From the NCBI GenBank assembly GCA_035465395.1, contig DATHRK010000038.1, positions 1 through 64,000 of the forward strand: DNA of 64,000 nucleotides, given 5' to 3'. A program made the translations under genes and the position numbers. How positions within the stretch are numbered: the first letter of the stretch is position 1; every line of letters begins with the position of its first letter. Positions 8,092 through 16,943 of this stretch are shown here, piece after piece. The DNA comes from DATHRK01 sp035465395. GTDB lineage: Bacteria; Gemmatimonadota; Gemmatimonadetes; Longimicrobiales; RSA9. The notes beneath the pieces were generated by a model. The model saw only the letters and a list, made by a program, of their open reading frames with translations, searched no databases and had not been told where the DNA came from.

Positions 8092-9605
8092 CTACATCCG
8101 GCCCCGTCCATCGGCTGGGCCGCGCGAGCCTGCTGGCCGGGCTCCTCCCGCTGCTGGCCGTGCTGCTCCTTCCCCCACCGGCGGACATGGGACTCGAGGC
8201 CTGGCGCACGCTCGGGGTCGCCGGACTGATGGCGGTCTGGTGGGTGACCGAGGCGCTGCCCCTTCCCGCCACGGCGCTCCTTCCCCTGGTTCTCTTCCCG
8301 CCCCTCGGCCTCGCCTCCATCGGGGACACCGCGAGCCCCTACGCGAACCCCGTGATCTTCCTCTTTCTGGGCGGCTTCGTGCTCGCCGCGGCGCTGACAC
8401 GCAGCGGCCTCCAGCGCCGCATCGCGCTGGCGATCGTGGCGATGGTCGGGTCCGGCCCGGGCGGGCTCCTGGCGGGCTTCATGGTCGCGACCGCGTTCCT
8501 GAGCATGTGGGTGAGCAACACCGCGACGACGCTCATGATGCTGCCGATAGCGCTTTCCGTTGTCGCGCTGGGGCGGGCCGGCGTCGCGGGAGTCGGGCCG
8601 GGGAGTGCGCCCCACGCGGACGCCGGGGGCGCCGGCGACGGACCGCGGGACGCCGCGACCGCGGAGGCCAGCGCTCCCGACCCGTCCGCGTTCGCGACCG
8701 TCCTTCTGCTCGGCATAGCGTACGCCGCCAGCATCGGCGGCATGGCCACGCTGATCGGCACCCCACCCAACGCGCTTCTCGCGGGGTTCCTCGACCAGAC
8801 CTACGACATCCGCCTGGGCTTCCTCGAATGGTCCATGATCGGCCTTCCGGTGAGCGCCGTGGGGCTGGCCGTCGCGTGGCTCGTGCTCGCGCGGCGCGTC
8901 GACGACGCGCCGCCCAGCCTCGACGCGCTGTCCCAGTCGCGCGCCGCCCTGGGCCACTGGCGGGACCCCGAGCGCGCGGTCGCCGTGGTCACCGCGGCGA
9001 CCGCCGCGGCCTGGGTCTGCCGGCCGCTTCTCGAGCGGTGGATCCCCGGCCTGAGCGACGCCGGCATCGCCATGACCGCTTCGCTCGTGCTGTTCGTCGC
9101 CTCGGCGGCGCGGCCGTCGCGGGAGGCCCTGCTGACGTGGGACGACGTGGAGGGCCTGCCGTGGGGCGTGCTGCTGCTCATCGGCGGCGGCCTGTCGCTG
9201 GCCTCGGTGATCCAGGAGAGCGGGCTCGCCGGCTGGATCGGCGGCGCCCTGGGCGCCGTCTCCCCGTGGCCCACGCTGCTGGTGGTCGCGGCCGTCGCGG
9301 CCACGATCGTCGTGCTGACCGAGCTCGCGAGCAACACCGCGACCGCGGCGACCTTCCTTCCGGTCGGCGCGGCCGTCGGGATCAGCGCGGGCCTGGGCCC
9401 GTTCTCGCTCGCCGCGGCCGTAGCGCTTTCGGCGAGCGCCGCCTTCATGATGCCCGTCGCCACGGCGCCCAACGCCGTCGTCTACGGAAGCGGCCTCGTG
9501 CCGATTCGAGCCATGGTGCGGGCGGGCGTGTGGCTGAATCTGGCGTTCATCGTCCTGGTGACGGTGGCGGTGAGGTTGCTGGCCCCGCTGGTGGCGGGAG
9601 GGTAA
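8070..9605 (+). CDS. SLC13/DASS-family anion (dicarboxylate or sulfate) sodium symporter
   Basis: The 511-residue protein has about 11-12 hydrophobic helices. Two Ser-Asn-Thr motifs, SNTATTLMMLP (about residue 150) and SNTATAATFLPV (about residue 427), are the paired sodium- and substrate-binding tips that define the divalent-anion:Na+ symporter family. The first is followed by a hydrophilic loop of roughly 40 residues rich in Ala, Gly and Asp. Likely substrates are succinate-type dicarboxylates or sulfate. The only plausible start is the GTG at 8070, within the loop of the hairpin downstream of the cold-shock gene. Confidence 0.88.
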   Translation: MTTGAAPPTSGPVHRLGRASLLAGLLPLLAVLLLPPPADMGLEAWRTLGVAGLMAVWWVTEALPLPATALLPLVLFPPLGLASIGDTASPYANPVIFLFLGGFVLAAALTRSGLQRRIALAIVAMVGSGPGGLLAGFMVATAFLSMWVSNTATTLMMLPIALSVVALGRAGVAGVGPGSAPHADAGGAGDGPRDAATAEASAPDPSAFATVLLLGIAYAASIGGMATLIGTPPNALLAGFLDQTYDIRLGFLEWSMIGLPVSAVGLAVAWLVLARRVDDAPPSLDALSQSRAALGHWRDPERAVAVVTAATAAAWVCRPLLERWIPGLSDAGIAMTASLVLFVASAARPSREALLTWDDVEGLPWGVLLLIGGGLSLASVIQESGLAGWIGGALGAVSPWPTLLVVAAVAATIVVLTELASNTATAATFLPVGAAVGISAGLGPFSLAAAVALSASAAFMMPVATAPNAVVYGSGLVPIRAMVRAGVWLNLAFIVLVTVAVRLLAPLVAGG

Positions 9606-9708
9606 ACGGCCGAGGGGCGGGCGGGGTAGGCGAATACGAGGGGCGGGACGGTGGAGGGGCGGGCAGCCGGCGCGCGGGCGTGCGCGCCGGCAGTGCCGCC
9701 CTGCGGTC

Positions 9709-10398
9709 CTACTCGGAGGCGAGCGGCTCGACGCTCAGCGACTCCACATGGACGTCGAGGCGGTGGTTGATCCGCAGGCCGACGACCCCGTCCAGCCGGG
9801 CGTACTCCGGCCGCGGCACGCGCTGGACCTCCTGCCCGTTGATCAGGAAGGCCATCTCCTCGGCCGTCACCTCGACCGCCAGCACGTTGGCGACCGAGCC
9901 CTCTTCGGACCCCGGCATCACCGCGGCGCTCTCTGTCCACGGGACGATCGTGTGGGTCTCATCGCCCGCACGGTGCTTGACGATGTAGCGGCCGTCCTGG
10001 CGAATCAGGAAGTACAGGTAGTCCTGGCCGGGCGCGTCCAGGTCGGACCCGCCGACGATGATCCCGAACCCCTCCGGATGGGCCGAGGGCTGCATCAGGT
10101 GGATCTTCGCCTCTGCGCGGTACGCGCCGCTCGCCTCGTACTCGGGCGACCAGAGGATCGTCGCCGGCCCCGTGGTGACGTGCCAACCCGGTTCCATGGT
10201 CCGAAAGCTGACGTCGGCGGCGTGGTCCTGCGCGCGGTCGAGCCTGATCTGCCAGCCGTCGGGCAGCTCGACGTGCGCCTCGTGGGCGGCGTGGGCGTGA
10301 TCGTCGTCGTGGTCCTCCTGGGCGGAGGCCGGGGCCGCGACGAGGAAGGTAGCGGCGAGCGCAAAGCGGGCGAATCTGAGCATCGGGAGACTCCGCAT
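9709..10398 (-). CDS. Secreted protein of unknown function with lectin-like beta-sandwich features
   Basis: The 229-residue product has a cleavable signal peptide ending near ASAQ, followed by an acidic and His-rich linker (EDHDDDHAHAAHEAH) that could bind metal. The rest alternates beta strands: ATILWSPEYEASGAYRAEAKI, GFGIIVGGSDLD, YLYFLIRQDGRYIVKHRAG and VVGLRINHRLDVHVESL. This pattern recalls DUF1080/LamG-like concanavalin folds, but no catalytic motif stands out. Two ATG starts are possible, 10398 and 10383; the latter has GGAG at seven-base spacing. The partner is unknown. Confidence 0.7.
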   Translation of the reverse strand: MRSLPMLRFARFALAATFLVAAPASAQEDHDDDHAHAAHEAHVELPDGWQIRLDRAQDHAADVSFRTMEPGWHVTTGPATILWSPEYEASGAYRAEAKIHLMQPSAHPEGFGIIVGGSDLDAPGQDYLYFLIRQDGRYIVKHRAGDETHTIVPWTESAAVMPGSEEGSVANVLAVEVTAEEMAFLINGQEVQRVPRPEYARLDGVVGLRINHRLDVHVESLSVEPLASE

Positions 10399-10687
10399 CG
10401 GGCCTTCGGGGGAGGCGCTTGTCTTCAGTCGACCGCCCAAACTCGCGCAAGGCGGCGAGCGACGCCAGATCCCGCCCCGGGGCGGTGCCTGGACCCCCCG
10501 TCGGGCGCCGCAGGCACGCCCTCACGGCGCGACCTGTGGGCGAACGGGAGGCCGTCTACGCTTCGTCGCGGCCGCGCTGCTCCTGGGCCGGGGCCGGAGC
10601 CGGCACGCGTCGCCGGCGACCTCCGGCGCGCCCGCCGGGTCGGAGCCGTCGCCGACACGGGCCGCGGCGAGGCCGACCGCCCTGCGG

Positions 10688-10915
10688 GTGTGGCACGGCC
10701 TGCTCGCACTGTACGTCCTGGCCGGACCGGTGGGGATCTTCCTTCACCTGAAAGGCAATAAGGAGTTCGAGCTGGAGCTGAACGCCGGCCTGCGCGGCTT
10801 CGCGCTCTGGCGCGACACGCTGATGGGCGCCACGCCCGCGCTGGCCCCGGGCGCCATGACGCTTCTCGGCGTGATCGGTTGGCTCGCCACGCGGCGGGGC
10901 CCGGCCTCGGGCTGA
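10688..10915 (+). CDS. Small two-helix membrane protein of unknown function
   Basis: This 75-residue protein has two predicted membrane helices (WHGLLALYVLAGPVGIFLHL and APGAMTLLGVIGWLAT) flanking a charged loop (KGNKEFELELN). A GTG at 10688 is the only standard start. The frame remains open upstream with a hydrophobic Ala/Leu stretch but has no ATG, GTG or TTG, so the N-terminus may be longer with a rare start or a frameshift. The roughly 290 bases before it (10399-10687) hold no other recognisable gene. The function is unknown. Confidence 0.5.
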   Translation: MWHGLLALYVLAGPVGIFLHLKGNKEFELELNAGLRGFALWRDTLMGATPALAPGAMTLLGVIGWLATRRGPASG

Positions 10916-10942
10916 TTCCGGCTCTTTCGCGCTGGCGGCGCG

Positions 10943-12175
10943 TCAGAGGCGCATCGCGGCGGCGACCCGGCCCAGTCGCAGCACCGCCTCGCTCAGCTGC
11001 TCGTCGGACAGGTAGGGCGCCGGGCCCAGGCGGATCACGTCGCCCCTGGCGTCGGTCCACACGCCCTCCTCCCGCAGCGCGTCCGACAGCTCGCCCGCGC
11101 GTGGGGTGCGCAGCGCGAGGAAGCCCGCCAGCTCCTCCATGGCGGGGGTCTGTGGATCGCGCGGCAGGCTGAGCCGGCCGGCCAGGTCGCCCGCCGCGCA
11201 GAGCCGCGCCAGCAGCCCGACCTGGTGCCTGCTCACCTCGCGCAGCAGCGCCGGGGTGAGGCCGGTCTCTTCGAAGAAGTCGAAGACGCTGGCGGCCCGG
11301 TAGTGGGCGGTCGGATCGAACGTCCCACCGGCCCACGCCCCGGGCCCCGGTGCGTAGGCGACGCGACCCGGCTCCCTGGCGTCCGCCCGCGCCTCGAACT
11401 CCGCGAACCAGCCGGTGATCGCCGGGCGGCCCTCGAACCCGGGCGGCACGCGCAGGAAGGCGTTGCCCTCGCCCAACTGACAGTACTTGTAGCCGCCGCC
11501 GGTGATGAACGCGCCCTCGAGCCCCGCCGGTTCGAAGGGCACGACGTTCAGGTGGTGGTAGGCGTCGACCAGCAGAGCCGCCCCGACGGCGCCACACGCG
11601 TCGGCCACCGCCGGCAGGTGCGGGACGATCTCTGCGCTGGCGAAGAGCACCGAGGACACCATCACGCACGACGTGCGGTCGTCCACGGCGGCGGCCAGGC
11701 GCTCCGCGAGCGTTGCAACCGGCGCGGCCGGGATCTTGGCGACCTGCAGTCCCTCCTCGGCGAAGCGGTCCAACTGGCGCCGAATGCTGTGGAACTCGCC
11801 GTCGGTCGTGACCACCCGGGGTCGCCCGCGAAGATCCAGCGCGGACAGCAGCCGCACCACGAGCTCGTGCGTGCTGGCCGCGAGCGCGATGTCGCCGTCC
11901 ACGTCGCCCAGCAGGCGTCGGTAGCCGGCGCGCACGCGGTCGGCGACGCGCATCACCTCGCCCCACTTGTCGTCGACGTGCTCGGCCGCGTCGAGCCACG
12001 CCCGCTGCTGCCCCTCGAAGGCGACGTCGGGCCAGGCCTGGTGGGAGTGGCCGGTCAGGAGCAGGCGCTCGGCCACCCGAAAGCGGCCGTAGTGCGGGGC
12101 GAGTGCGTTGGGCGAAGCGTACAGGTCCTCGGGACGCACGCCGGCTGCGGAGGCGGAGGCGGAGGCGGACGGCAT
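10943..12175 (-). CDS. kynU: Kynureninase-family PLP enzyme
   Basis: This 410-residue fold-type I PLP enzyme of the aminotransferase class V/kynureninase group has LLVDAYHHLN carrying the Asp that contacts the pyridine nitrogen and TGGGYKYCQLG with the Schiff-base Lys. It would cleave L-kynurenine to anthranilate and alanine. It is the last gene of the tryptophan operon: its ATG shares one base with the stop of the tryptophan dioxygenase gene (TGATG). It is somewhat diverged from classical kynureninases (the N-terminus has RLLLTGHSHQAWPD), so the assignment leans on its neighbour. Confidence 0.85.
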   Translation of the reverse strand: MPSASASASAAGVRPEDLYASPNALAPHYGRFRVAERLLLTGHSHQAWPDVAFEGQQRAWLDAAEHVDDKWGEVMRVADRVRAGYRRLLGDVDGDIALAASTHELVVRLLSALDLRGRPRVVTTDGEFHSIRRQLDRFAEEGLQVAKIPAAPVATLAERLAAAVDDRTSCVMVSSVLFASAEIVPHLPAVADACGAVGAALLVDAYHHLNVVPFEPAGLEGAFITGGGYKYCQLGEGNAFLRVPPGFEGRPAITGWFAEFEARADAREPGRVAYAPGPGAWAGGTFDPTAHYRAASVFDFFEETGLTPALLREVSRHQVGLLARLCAAGDLAGRLSLPRDPQTPAMEELAGFLALRTPRAGELSDALREEGVWTDARGDVIRLGPAPYLSDEQLSEAVLRLGRVAAAMRL

Positions 12176-12966
12176 CAGAGGCGGGACCGGATCGCCCACA
12201 GGTCGGGAAAGGCCGGACGGAAGAGCGTGGTCTTCAGGTACTCCGCGCCCTCCGAGCCTCCTGTCCCGTGCTTCGTGCCGATCGTGCGCTCCACCATTTT
12301 CACATGCCGGTAGCGCCACTCCTGCATGCCCTCGTCCAGGTCCACCAGGCGTTCGCACAGATCGGCGTTGCCAGGGTCGTTGCGGTAGACCTCGATGAGC
12401 ACGTCCTGTACGCTCGGGGATGGCTCGATCGCACTCGTGTGATCGCGCTCCAGTTGGTCGTCGGGCACGGCGTACCCCTCGCCCGCCAGGTAGCGCAGGA
12501 ACGCGTCCCACAGGGTCGGCTCGCCGAAGCGCCGATCGAGGGCGTCCCTGCCCGGTCCTTCGGGGGTGCGCGCCACGGCTCTGGGATCCTTGACCCCGAG
12601 CTCGAACTCGAGCTCGCGGAACTGGTGCGACTGGAAGCCGCTGCCCTTCTCCAGCCGCTCCCGGAAGGTGAGGAACTCGAGCGGCGTCATGGTCTCCAGG
12701 ATGTCGAGCTGAGCGACGAGCACCTTCAGGATCGTCAGGACGCGCTTGAACGTGTGCTGCACCCTCGGCAGGTCGCCCTCGCCCAGCAGGCGCTTCACGT
12801 AGTCGAGCTCGTGCTTCATCTGCTTGAACCACAGCTCGTAGACCTGGTGGATGACGATGAAGAGCATCTCGTCGTGCTCGGGGCCTTCCGAGCGCGGCTG
12901 CTGCAGCGCGAGCAGCTCCGGGATGCGGAGATAGTTGGCGTAGGTCACGGCCTCGGGTGCGGTCAC
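12175..12966 (-). CDS. kynA: Tryptophan 2,3-dioxygenase
   Basis: The 263-residue all-helical heme protein contains HDEMLFIVIHQVYELWFKQ, which holds the distal His and substrate contacts. It also contains EWRYRHVKMVERTIGTKHGT, with the proximal heme-ligand His and the GTGG loop that closes over tryptophan. It opens the indole ring of L-tryptophan to N-formylkynurenine. The GTG start overlaps the upstream stop (GTGA) and the stop overlaps the kynureninase ATG, so all three genes are translationally coupled. Length and motifs match bacterial tryptophan dioxygenases. Confidence 0.97.
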   Translation of the reverse strand: MTAPEAVTYANYLRIPELLALQQPRSEGPEHDEMLFIVIHQVYELWFKQMKHELDYVKRLLGEGDLPRVQHTFKRVLTILKVLVAQLDILETMTPLEFLTFRERLEKGSGFQSHQFRELEFELGVKDPRAVARTPEGPGRDALDRRFGEPTLWDAFLRYLAGEGYAVPDDQLERDHTSAIEPSPSVQDVLIEVYRNDPGNADLCERLVDLDEGMQEWRYRHVKMVERTIGTKHGTGGSEGAEYLKTTLFRPAFPDLWAIRSRL

Positions 12967-13469
12967 GGGGTGTCCTCTCCCAGGTGCGCGCGAAGGTCTT
13001 CCAGCCACGCCCGCATGGTGGCGTCGTGGCCCATGACGAAGCGGGACACGAAGCGGAAGACGGGGTTGTAGACCGACCCGTCCTCGGTGAGGGTGATACG
13101 GGTGCCCGCCCCCTCCGATTCGATCTCGTACGTCCACGTCCCGCCGAAGGGCAAGTCCCCGTCCAGGATACGTACCAGCCAGAGCCGTCCCGGGGCGCTT
13201 TCCTCGACGCCCATGCTCATGGTGTTCGCGCCGACCTCGCGCCATGCGAGACGGCCGTCGCGCGCGGGGAGGATCTCCACGCTCCGCACGCCCCGTCGCC
13301 AGCGCGGATAGGCCTCGACGTCGGTCATCGCCGCCCACACCCGTTCCGGGGCGGCGGGGAGGACCTCCTCGACCGTCGCGACGTGGTCCTGCGGCAGCAG
13401 ATAGCCGACGAGAATCATCAGCAGCACGAGTCCGATCAGCGCGGCCAGCGTACGGAATACCCATTTCAT
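12963..13469 (-). CDS. SRPBCC (START-like) protein with N-terminal membrane anchor
   Basis: The 168-residue protein has one N-terminal membrane helix (FRTLAALIGLVLLMILVGYLL) followed by a polyketide-cyclase/START-type hydrophobic-cavity domain (APERVWAAMTDVEAYPRWRRGV, then GGTWTYEIESEGAGTRITLTEDG). Such domains bind hydrophobic ligands. It lies inside the tryptophan operon, seven bases after the monooxygenase stop and overlapping the dioxygenase start. That position suggests a role in the pathway, but no catalytic residue identifies it. It could equally be a housekeeping protein carried along in the operon. Confidence 0.8.
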   Translation of the reverse strand: MKWVFRTLAALIGLVLLMILVGYLLPQDHVATVEEVLPAAPERVWAAMTDVEAYPRWRRGVRSVEILPARDGRLAWREVGANTMSMGVEESAPGRLWLVRILDGDLPFGGTWTYEIESEGAGTRITLTEDGSVYNPVFRFVSRFVMGHDATMRAWLEDLRAHLGEDTP

Positions 13470-13476
13470 CGGCGCC

Positions 13477-15780
13477 TCACTCTGCGTCGTCCCGGAACCC
13501 CAACCGCGGCGTGTACCTCTGCACCGACTTGTAGGGGTCCGGCCATTCCAGATCCCAGCCCAGCGTGTACGCCGCGTGGCGCGTCCAGTACGGATCCCAC
13601 AGGTGTGCGCGCGCCAGCAGGCACAGATCGGCGCGGCCGGCGGCGAGGATGGTGTTGACGTCCATGAAGGACGAGATGTTGCCCACGGCCATGGTGTGGA
13701 TCCCCACTTCGTGCCGGATCCGGTCGCTGAAGGGCGTCTGGAACAGGCGGCCGTACACCGGCTCCTGGTCGACCACGGTCTGCCCGGCCGAGACGTCCAC
13801 GATGTCGCAACCGGCGCCCGCGAGCAGCCGGGCCACTTCGACGGCGTCGTCGGGCTCCATGCCGCCCGGCTTCCAGTCGACGGCGCTGATCCGCGCCGAC
13901 ATCGGGCGCTCCCCGGGCCAGGCCGCGCGGCACGCCTCGAAGACCTCGAGCGGGAAGCGCATGCGTCCGGCGAGGTCCCCGCCGTAGGCGTCGGTGCGCT
14001 CGTTCGTCAGCGGCGAGATGAACGCGGCCAGGAGGTAGCCGTGCGCCATGTGGACCTCGAGCAGGTCGAACCCGGCGGCCGCGGCCCGCTCCGTCGCGGC
14101 GACGTAGTCGGCGATCGCCTCCCGCATGTCCGCGCGGCTCATCTCCCGCGGCACCTGGTTGCGGGGCGTGTAAGGCAGGGGCGACGCCGACACCAGCGGC
14201 CACGCGCCCTCCTCCAGGGGGGCCTGCTCGCCGCCGTCCCAGAGCGCGCGGGTCGCGCCCTTGCGGCCCGCGTGGCCGAGCTGGATGCCCACCTTGGCGT
14301 CGCTGTTGCCGTGGATGAAGTCGACGATGCGGCCCCAGGCGTCGGCGTGCTCGTCACGATAGAGACCTGCACACCACGGCGAGATGCGCGCGTCGCGGCT
14401 CACGTCGGTCATCTCCGCCATGACCAACCCGGCGCCCCCGATAGCGCGGCTTCCCAGGTGCTGCAGGTGCCAGTCTCCGACCGTGCCATCGGCGGCCACG
14501 TACTGGCACATGGGCGATACCACGACACGGTTGGGCAGGACGAGATCGCGGAGGCGGAAGGGCGTGAACATGGGCGGGGGCGTCCCGGCGGGGCGGGCCG
14601 CGTCCTTCGGCGCCGAGCGTTCCGCTTCCCCCACCTGCCGATCCGCCTGCGCGGCGAACCAGCGGTCGACCTCCGCGAGGAAGGCCGGGTCGCGCACGCG
14701 CAGATCCTCGTGCGTGATCCGGAGCGAGCGCGTGAGGAGCGAGAAGGCGAACTGCACCGGCGCGAGATCCATGTAGCGCTCGGTGTCCTCGAACCACTGG
14801 AGGCTCGCCTGCGCGGCGCGCTGGAGGCTCTCCACCTGGGGGCGGCGATCGGCCTCGTAGGCCTCCAGGGCGTCCTCGAGGGAGGCGTCGCCGCGCTGCG
14901 TCAGCACCCGGGCCAGTGCGATCGCGTCCAGCATCGCCATGCGCGTCCCCGAGCCCACCGAGAAGTGCGCGGTGTGCGCGGCGTCGCCGATCAGGACGTT
15001 GTTGCCGACCGACCATCGCGCCGTCCGCACCGTCGGAAACTGCCTCCAGATCGACCGATTGCGAATCAGTTCGTGGCCTCCGAGCTCTTCGGCGAAGAGG
15101 TCGGCGAGGAAGTCGACCGTCCCCTCTTCGTCGACTTCGTGCATGCCCGCCGCACGCCAGGTGTCCTCGCGCGCCTCGACGATGAACGTCGACAGACCGG
15201 GCTCGTACTGGTACGCGTGCACCCGCCAGAGGCCGTGGGCGTCCTTACGAAAGTAGAAGGTGAACGCGGGGAACGGCCGGTTCGTCCCCAGCCAGACGAA
15301 TCGGTTGGGCCGGACGTCCACCTCCGTGCCGAAGTCGAGGCCTGCATGATCCCGCACGAAGCTGTTCACGCCGTCGGCGCCGACGACCAGATCCGCGTCG
15401 CGCAGCTCGTCCAGCCCGGTGACCTCGTGCTCGAATTGCATCGTGACGCCCAGCTCGGCCGCGCGACCCTGGAGCACGGTGAGCAGGGTCTGGCGCGACA
15501 TCCCGCTGAAGCCGTGCCCGGTGGACCGCAGCAGCTCCCCGCGATAGTGCACGTCGATGTCGTCCCAGCGCACGAAGTGGTCGGTAACCAGACGGTAGGT
15601 GTCGGCGTCCGCGGTCTCGACCTCGGCGATGGTGGCGTCGCTGAAGACCACGCCGAAGCCGAAGGTGTCGTCCGCGCGGTTGCGCTCGAGAACGCGGATG
15701 TCGTGGCCCGGGTCGGCCTGTTTCAGCAGGATGGCGAGGTACAGACCCGCAGGGCCGCCGCCGACGATCGCGATGGTCAC
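13477..15780 (-). CDS. Anthraniloyl-CoA (2-aminobenzoyl-CoA) monooxygenase/reductase, two-domain flavoenzyme
   Basis: The 767-residue fusion has an N-terminal FAD hydroxylase domain (about 1-385) with AIVGGGPAGLYLAIL, VVGADGVNSFVRD and VLIGDAAHTAHFSVGSG. The C-terminal domain (about 400-767) is an Old-Yellow-Enzyme FMN domain with NRVVVSPMCQY, QLGHAGRKG and EVHMAHGYLLAAFISPLTN. This architecture is shared by 2-aminobenzoyl-CoA monooxygenase/reductase of the Azoarcus evansii anthranilate pathway and by salicylyl-CoA 5-hydroxylase. Co-transcription with tryptophan dioxygenase and kynureninase, which make anthranilate, favours anthraniloyl-CoA. The first domain would hydroxylate the ring and the second reduce it. 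The GTG start overlaps the preceding stop. Confidence 0.9.
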   Translation of the reverse strand: MTIAIVGGGPAGLYLAILLKQADPGHDIRVLERNRADDTFGFGVVFSDATIAEVETADADTYRLVTDHFVRWDDIDVHYRGELLRSTGHGFSGMSRQTLLTVLQGRAAELGVTMQFEHEVTGLDELRDADLVVGADGVNSFVRDHAGLDFGTEVDVRPNRFVWLGTNRPFPAFTFYFRKDAHGLWRVHAYQYEPGLSTFIVEAREDTWRAAGMHEVDEEGTVDFLADLFAEELGGHELIRNRSIWRQFPTVRTARWSVGNNVLIGDAAHTAHFSVGSGTRMAMLDAIALARVLTQRGDASLEDALEAYEADRRPQVESLQRAAQASLQWFEDTERYMDLAPVQFAFSLLTRSLRITHEDLRVRDPAFLAEVDRWFAAQADRQVGEAERSAPKDAARPAGTPPPMFTPFRLRDLVLPNRVVVSPMCQYVAADGTVGDWHLQHLGSRAIGGAGLVMAEMTDVSRDARISPWCAGLYRDEHADAWGRIVDFIHGNSDAKVGIQLGHAGRKGATRALWDGGEQAPLEEGAWPLVSASPLPYTPRNQVPREMSRADMREAIADYVAATERAAAAGFDLLEVHMAHGYLLAAFISPLTNERTDAYGGDLAGRMRFPLEVFEACRAAWPGERPMSARISAVDWKPGGMEPDDAVEVARLLAGAGCDIVDVSAGQTVVDQEPVYGRLFQTPFSDRIRHEVGIHTMAVGNISSFMDVNTILAAGRADLCLLARAHLWDPYWTRHAAYTLGWDLEWPDPYKSVQRYTPRLGFRDDAE

Positions 15781-16943
15781 GAAGCCGGTCGCTCCTCCGC
15801 GTCCTTCAGCAGGGCGTCCGCGACGATCAGCCTCTGGATGTCCGTGGTGCCCTCGTAGATCCGGAGCGCGCGCACGGCGCGGTACAGCCTTTCGACCGGA
15901 TGGTCGGCCAGGACCCCGATCCCGCCCACGATCTGGACGGCGTCGTCGACGATGCGCTGGGCGGCCTCGGTCGCGAACGCCTTGGCCGCCGCCGCCGGGA
16001 CGGTGATGCGCTCCGCGCCGCGGTCGGCCTCCCAGGCCGCGCGGTAGACCAGCAGGCGCGCCGCCTCCAGGGCGATCGCCATCCGCCCGAGCTTCGCCTT
16101 CACGAGCTGGAACTCCGCCAGCGGGCGTCCGAACTGTCGGCGATCCAGCGCGTGCGCGGCGGCCTCGTCCAGCGCGCGGCGCGCCATCCCGCACGCGGCC
16201 GCTCCCACCGTCGGCCGCAAGCGATCCAGCGTCGCCATGCCCAGCATGAAGCCGCGGTTCTCCTCGCCGAGGAGCGCGTCGGCGGGCACGCGGCAGTCGC
16301 GGAGCTCGATCCGGCCGAGGGGATGGCGCGCCGACATCTCCTGCGGGCCGGCGTACGTCAGCCCTGGCGCGTCGGCCGGCACGAGGAAGCAACTGATGCC
16401 TCGACTGCCCGCCTCCGGCGACGTGGCCGCGAAGACCGCGTAGAAGTCCGCGATGCCGGCGTTCGAGATCAGGTGCTTGGCGCCGTCGAGCACCCAGCCG
16501 TCGCCTTTACGGACCGCCCGGCTCTCCATCGCCGCGACGTCGGAGCCGGCGGCCGGCTCGGTCATCGCGAAGGCGCCCAGCGCCCGCCCCTCCGCCACCG
16601 GCTCGCTCCAGGCGCGCCGCTGGTCCTCGCTGCCGGCGCGCAGGACGGGCGTCAGCCCGAGCGCCTGCAGCGCCCACACGCCGTCGGCCAGCGGCGACCC
16701 CCATGCGACGGCCTCGCGCGCCAGGCAGGCCGCGCGCAGATCGCCCTCGAGGATCGGCGCGAACAGGCCGGCGGATCCCATGGCCAGCGCCAGCGCGCGC
16801 GCCTCCGCCCGCGCGTCCGAGTCGGTCGCCGGCTCGGGGCGGTCCTTCAGCTCTTCCGCCGCGAAGGCCGACGCGGCCTGCGCGAAGCTTGGGTGATGGG
16901 GCTCGAGGAAGACGCGGATCGGGTCCGTGTCGACCGCACTCAC
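15777..16943 (-). CDS. Acyl-CoA dehydrogenase
   Basis: The 388-residue FAD-dependent acyl-CoA dehydrogenase has MTEPAAGSDVAAM for FAD and substrate binding and a C-terminal RIYEGTTDIQRLIVADALL. The Glu in YEGT is at the position of the catalytic base. In this operon it probably oxidises a cyclic or ring-opened acyl-CoA made downstream of the anthraniloyl-CoA monooxygenase. Its GTG start overlaps the enoyl-CoA hydratase stop and its stop overlaps the monooxygenase start, both as GTGA. Chain-length specificity cannot be read from sequence. Confidence 0.92.
   Translation of the reverse strand: MSAVDTDPIRVFLEPHHPSFAQAASAFAAEELKDRPEPATDSDARAEARALALAMGSAGLFAPILEGDLRAACLAREAVAWGSPLADGVWALQALGLTPVLRAGSEDQRRAWSEPVAEGRALGAFAMTEPAAGSDVAAMESRAVRKGDGWVLDGAKHLISNAGIADFYAVFAATSPEAGSRGISCFLVPADAPGLTYAGPQEMSARHPLGRIELRDCRVPADALLGEENRGFMLGMATLDRLRPTVGAAACGMARRALDEAAAHALDRRQFGRPLAEFQLVKAKLGRMAIALEAARLLVYRAAWEADRGAERITVPAAAAKAFATEAAQRIVDDAVQIVGGIGVLADHPVERLYRAVRALRIYEGTTDIQRLIVADALLKDAEERPAS

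Noticed and set aside
8051..9988. Long Arg/Gly-rich plus frame over the SLC13 gene
   Set aside because: It is a GC-rich shadow frame; the frame starting at 8070 has membrane helices and SNT motifs.
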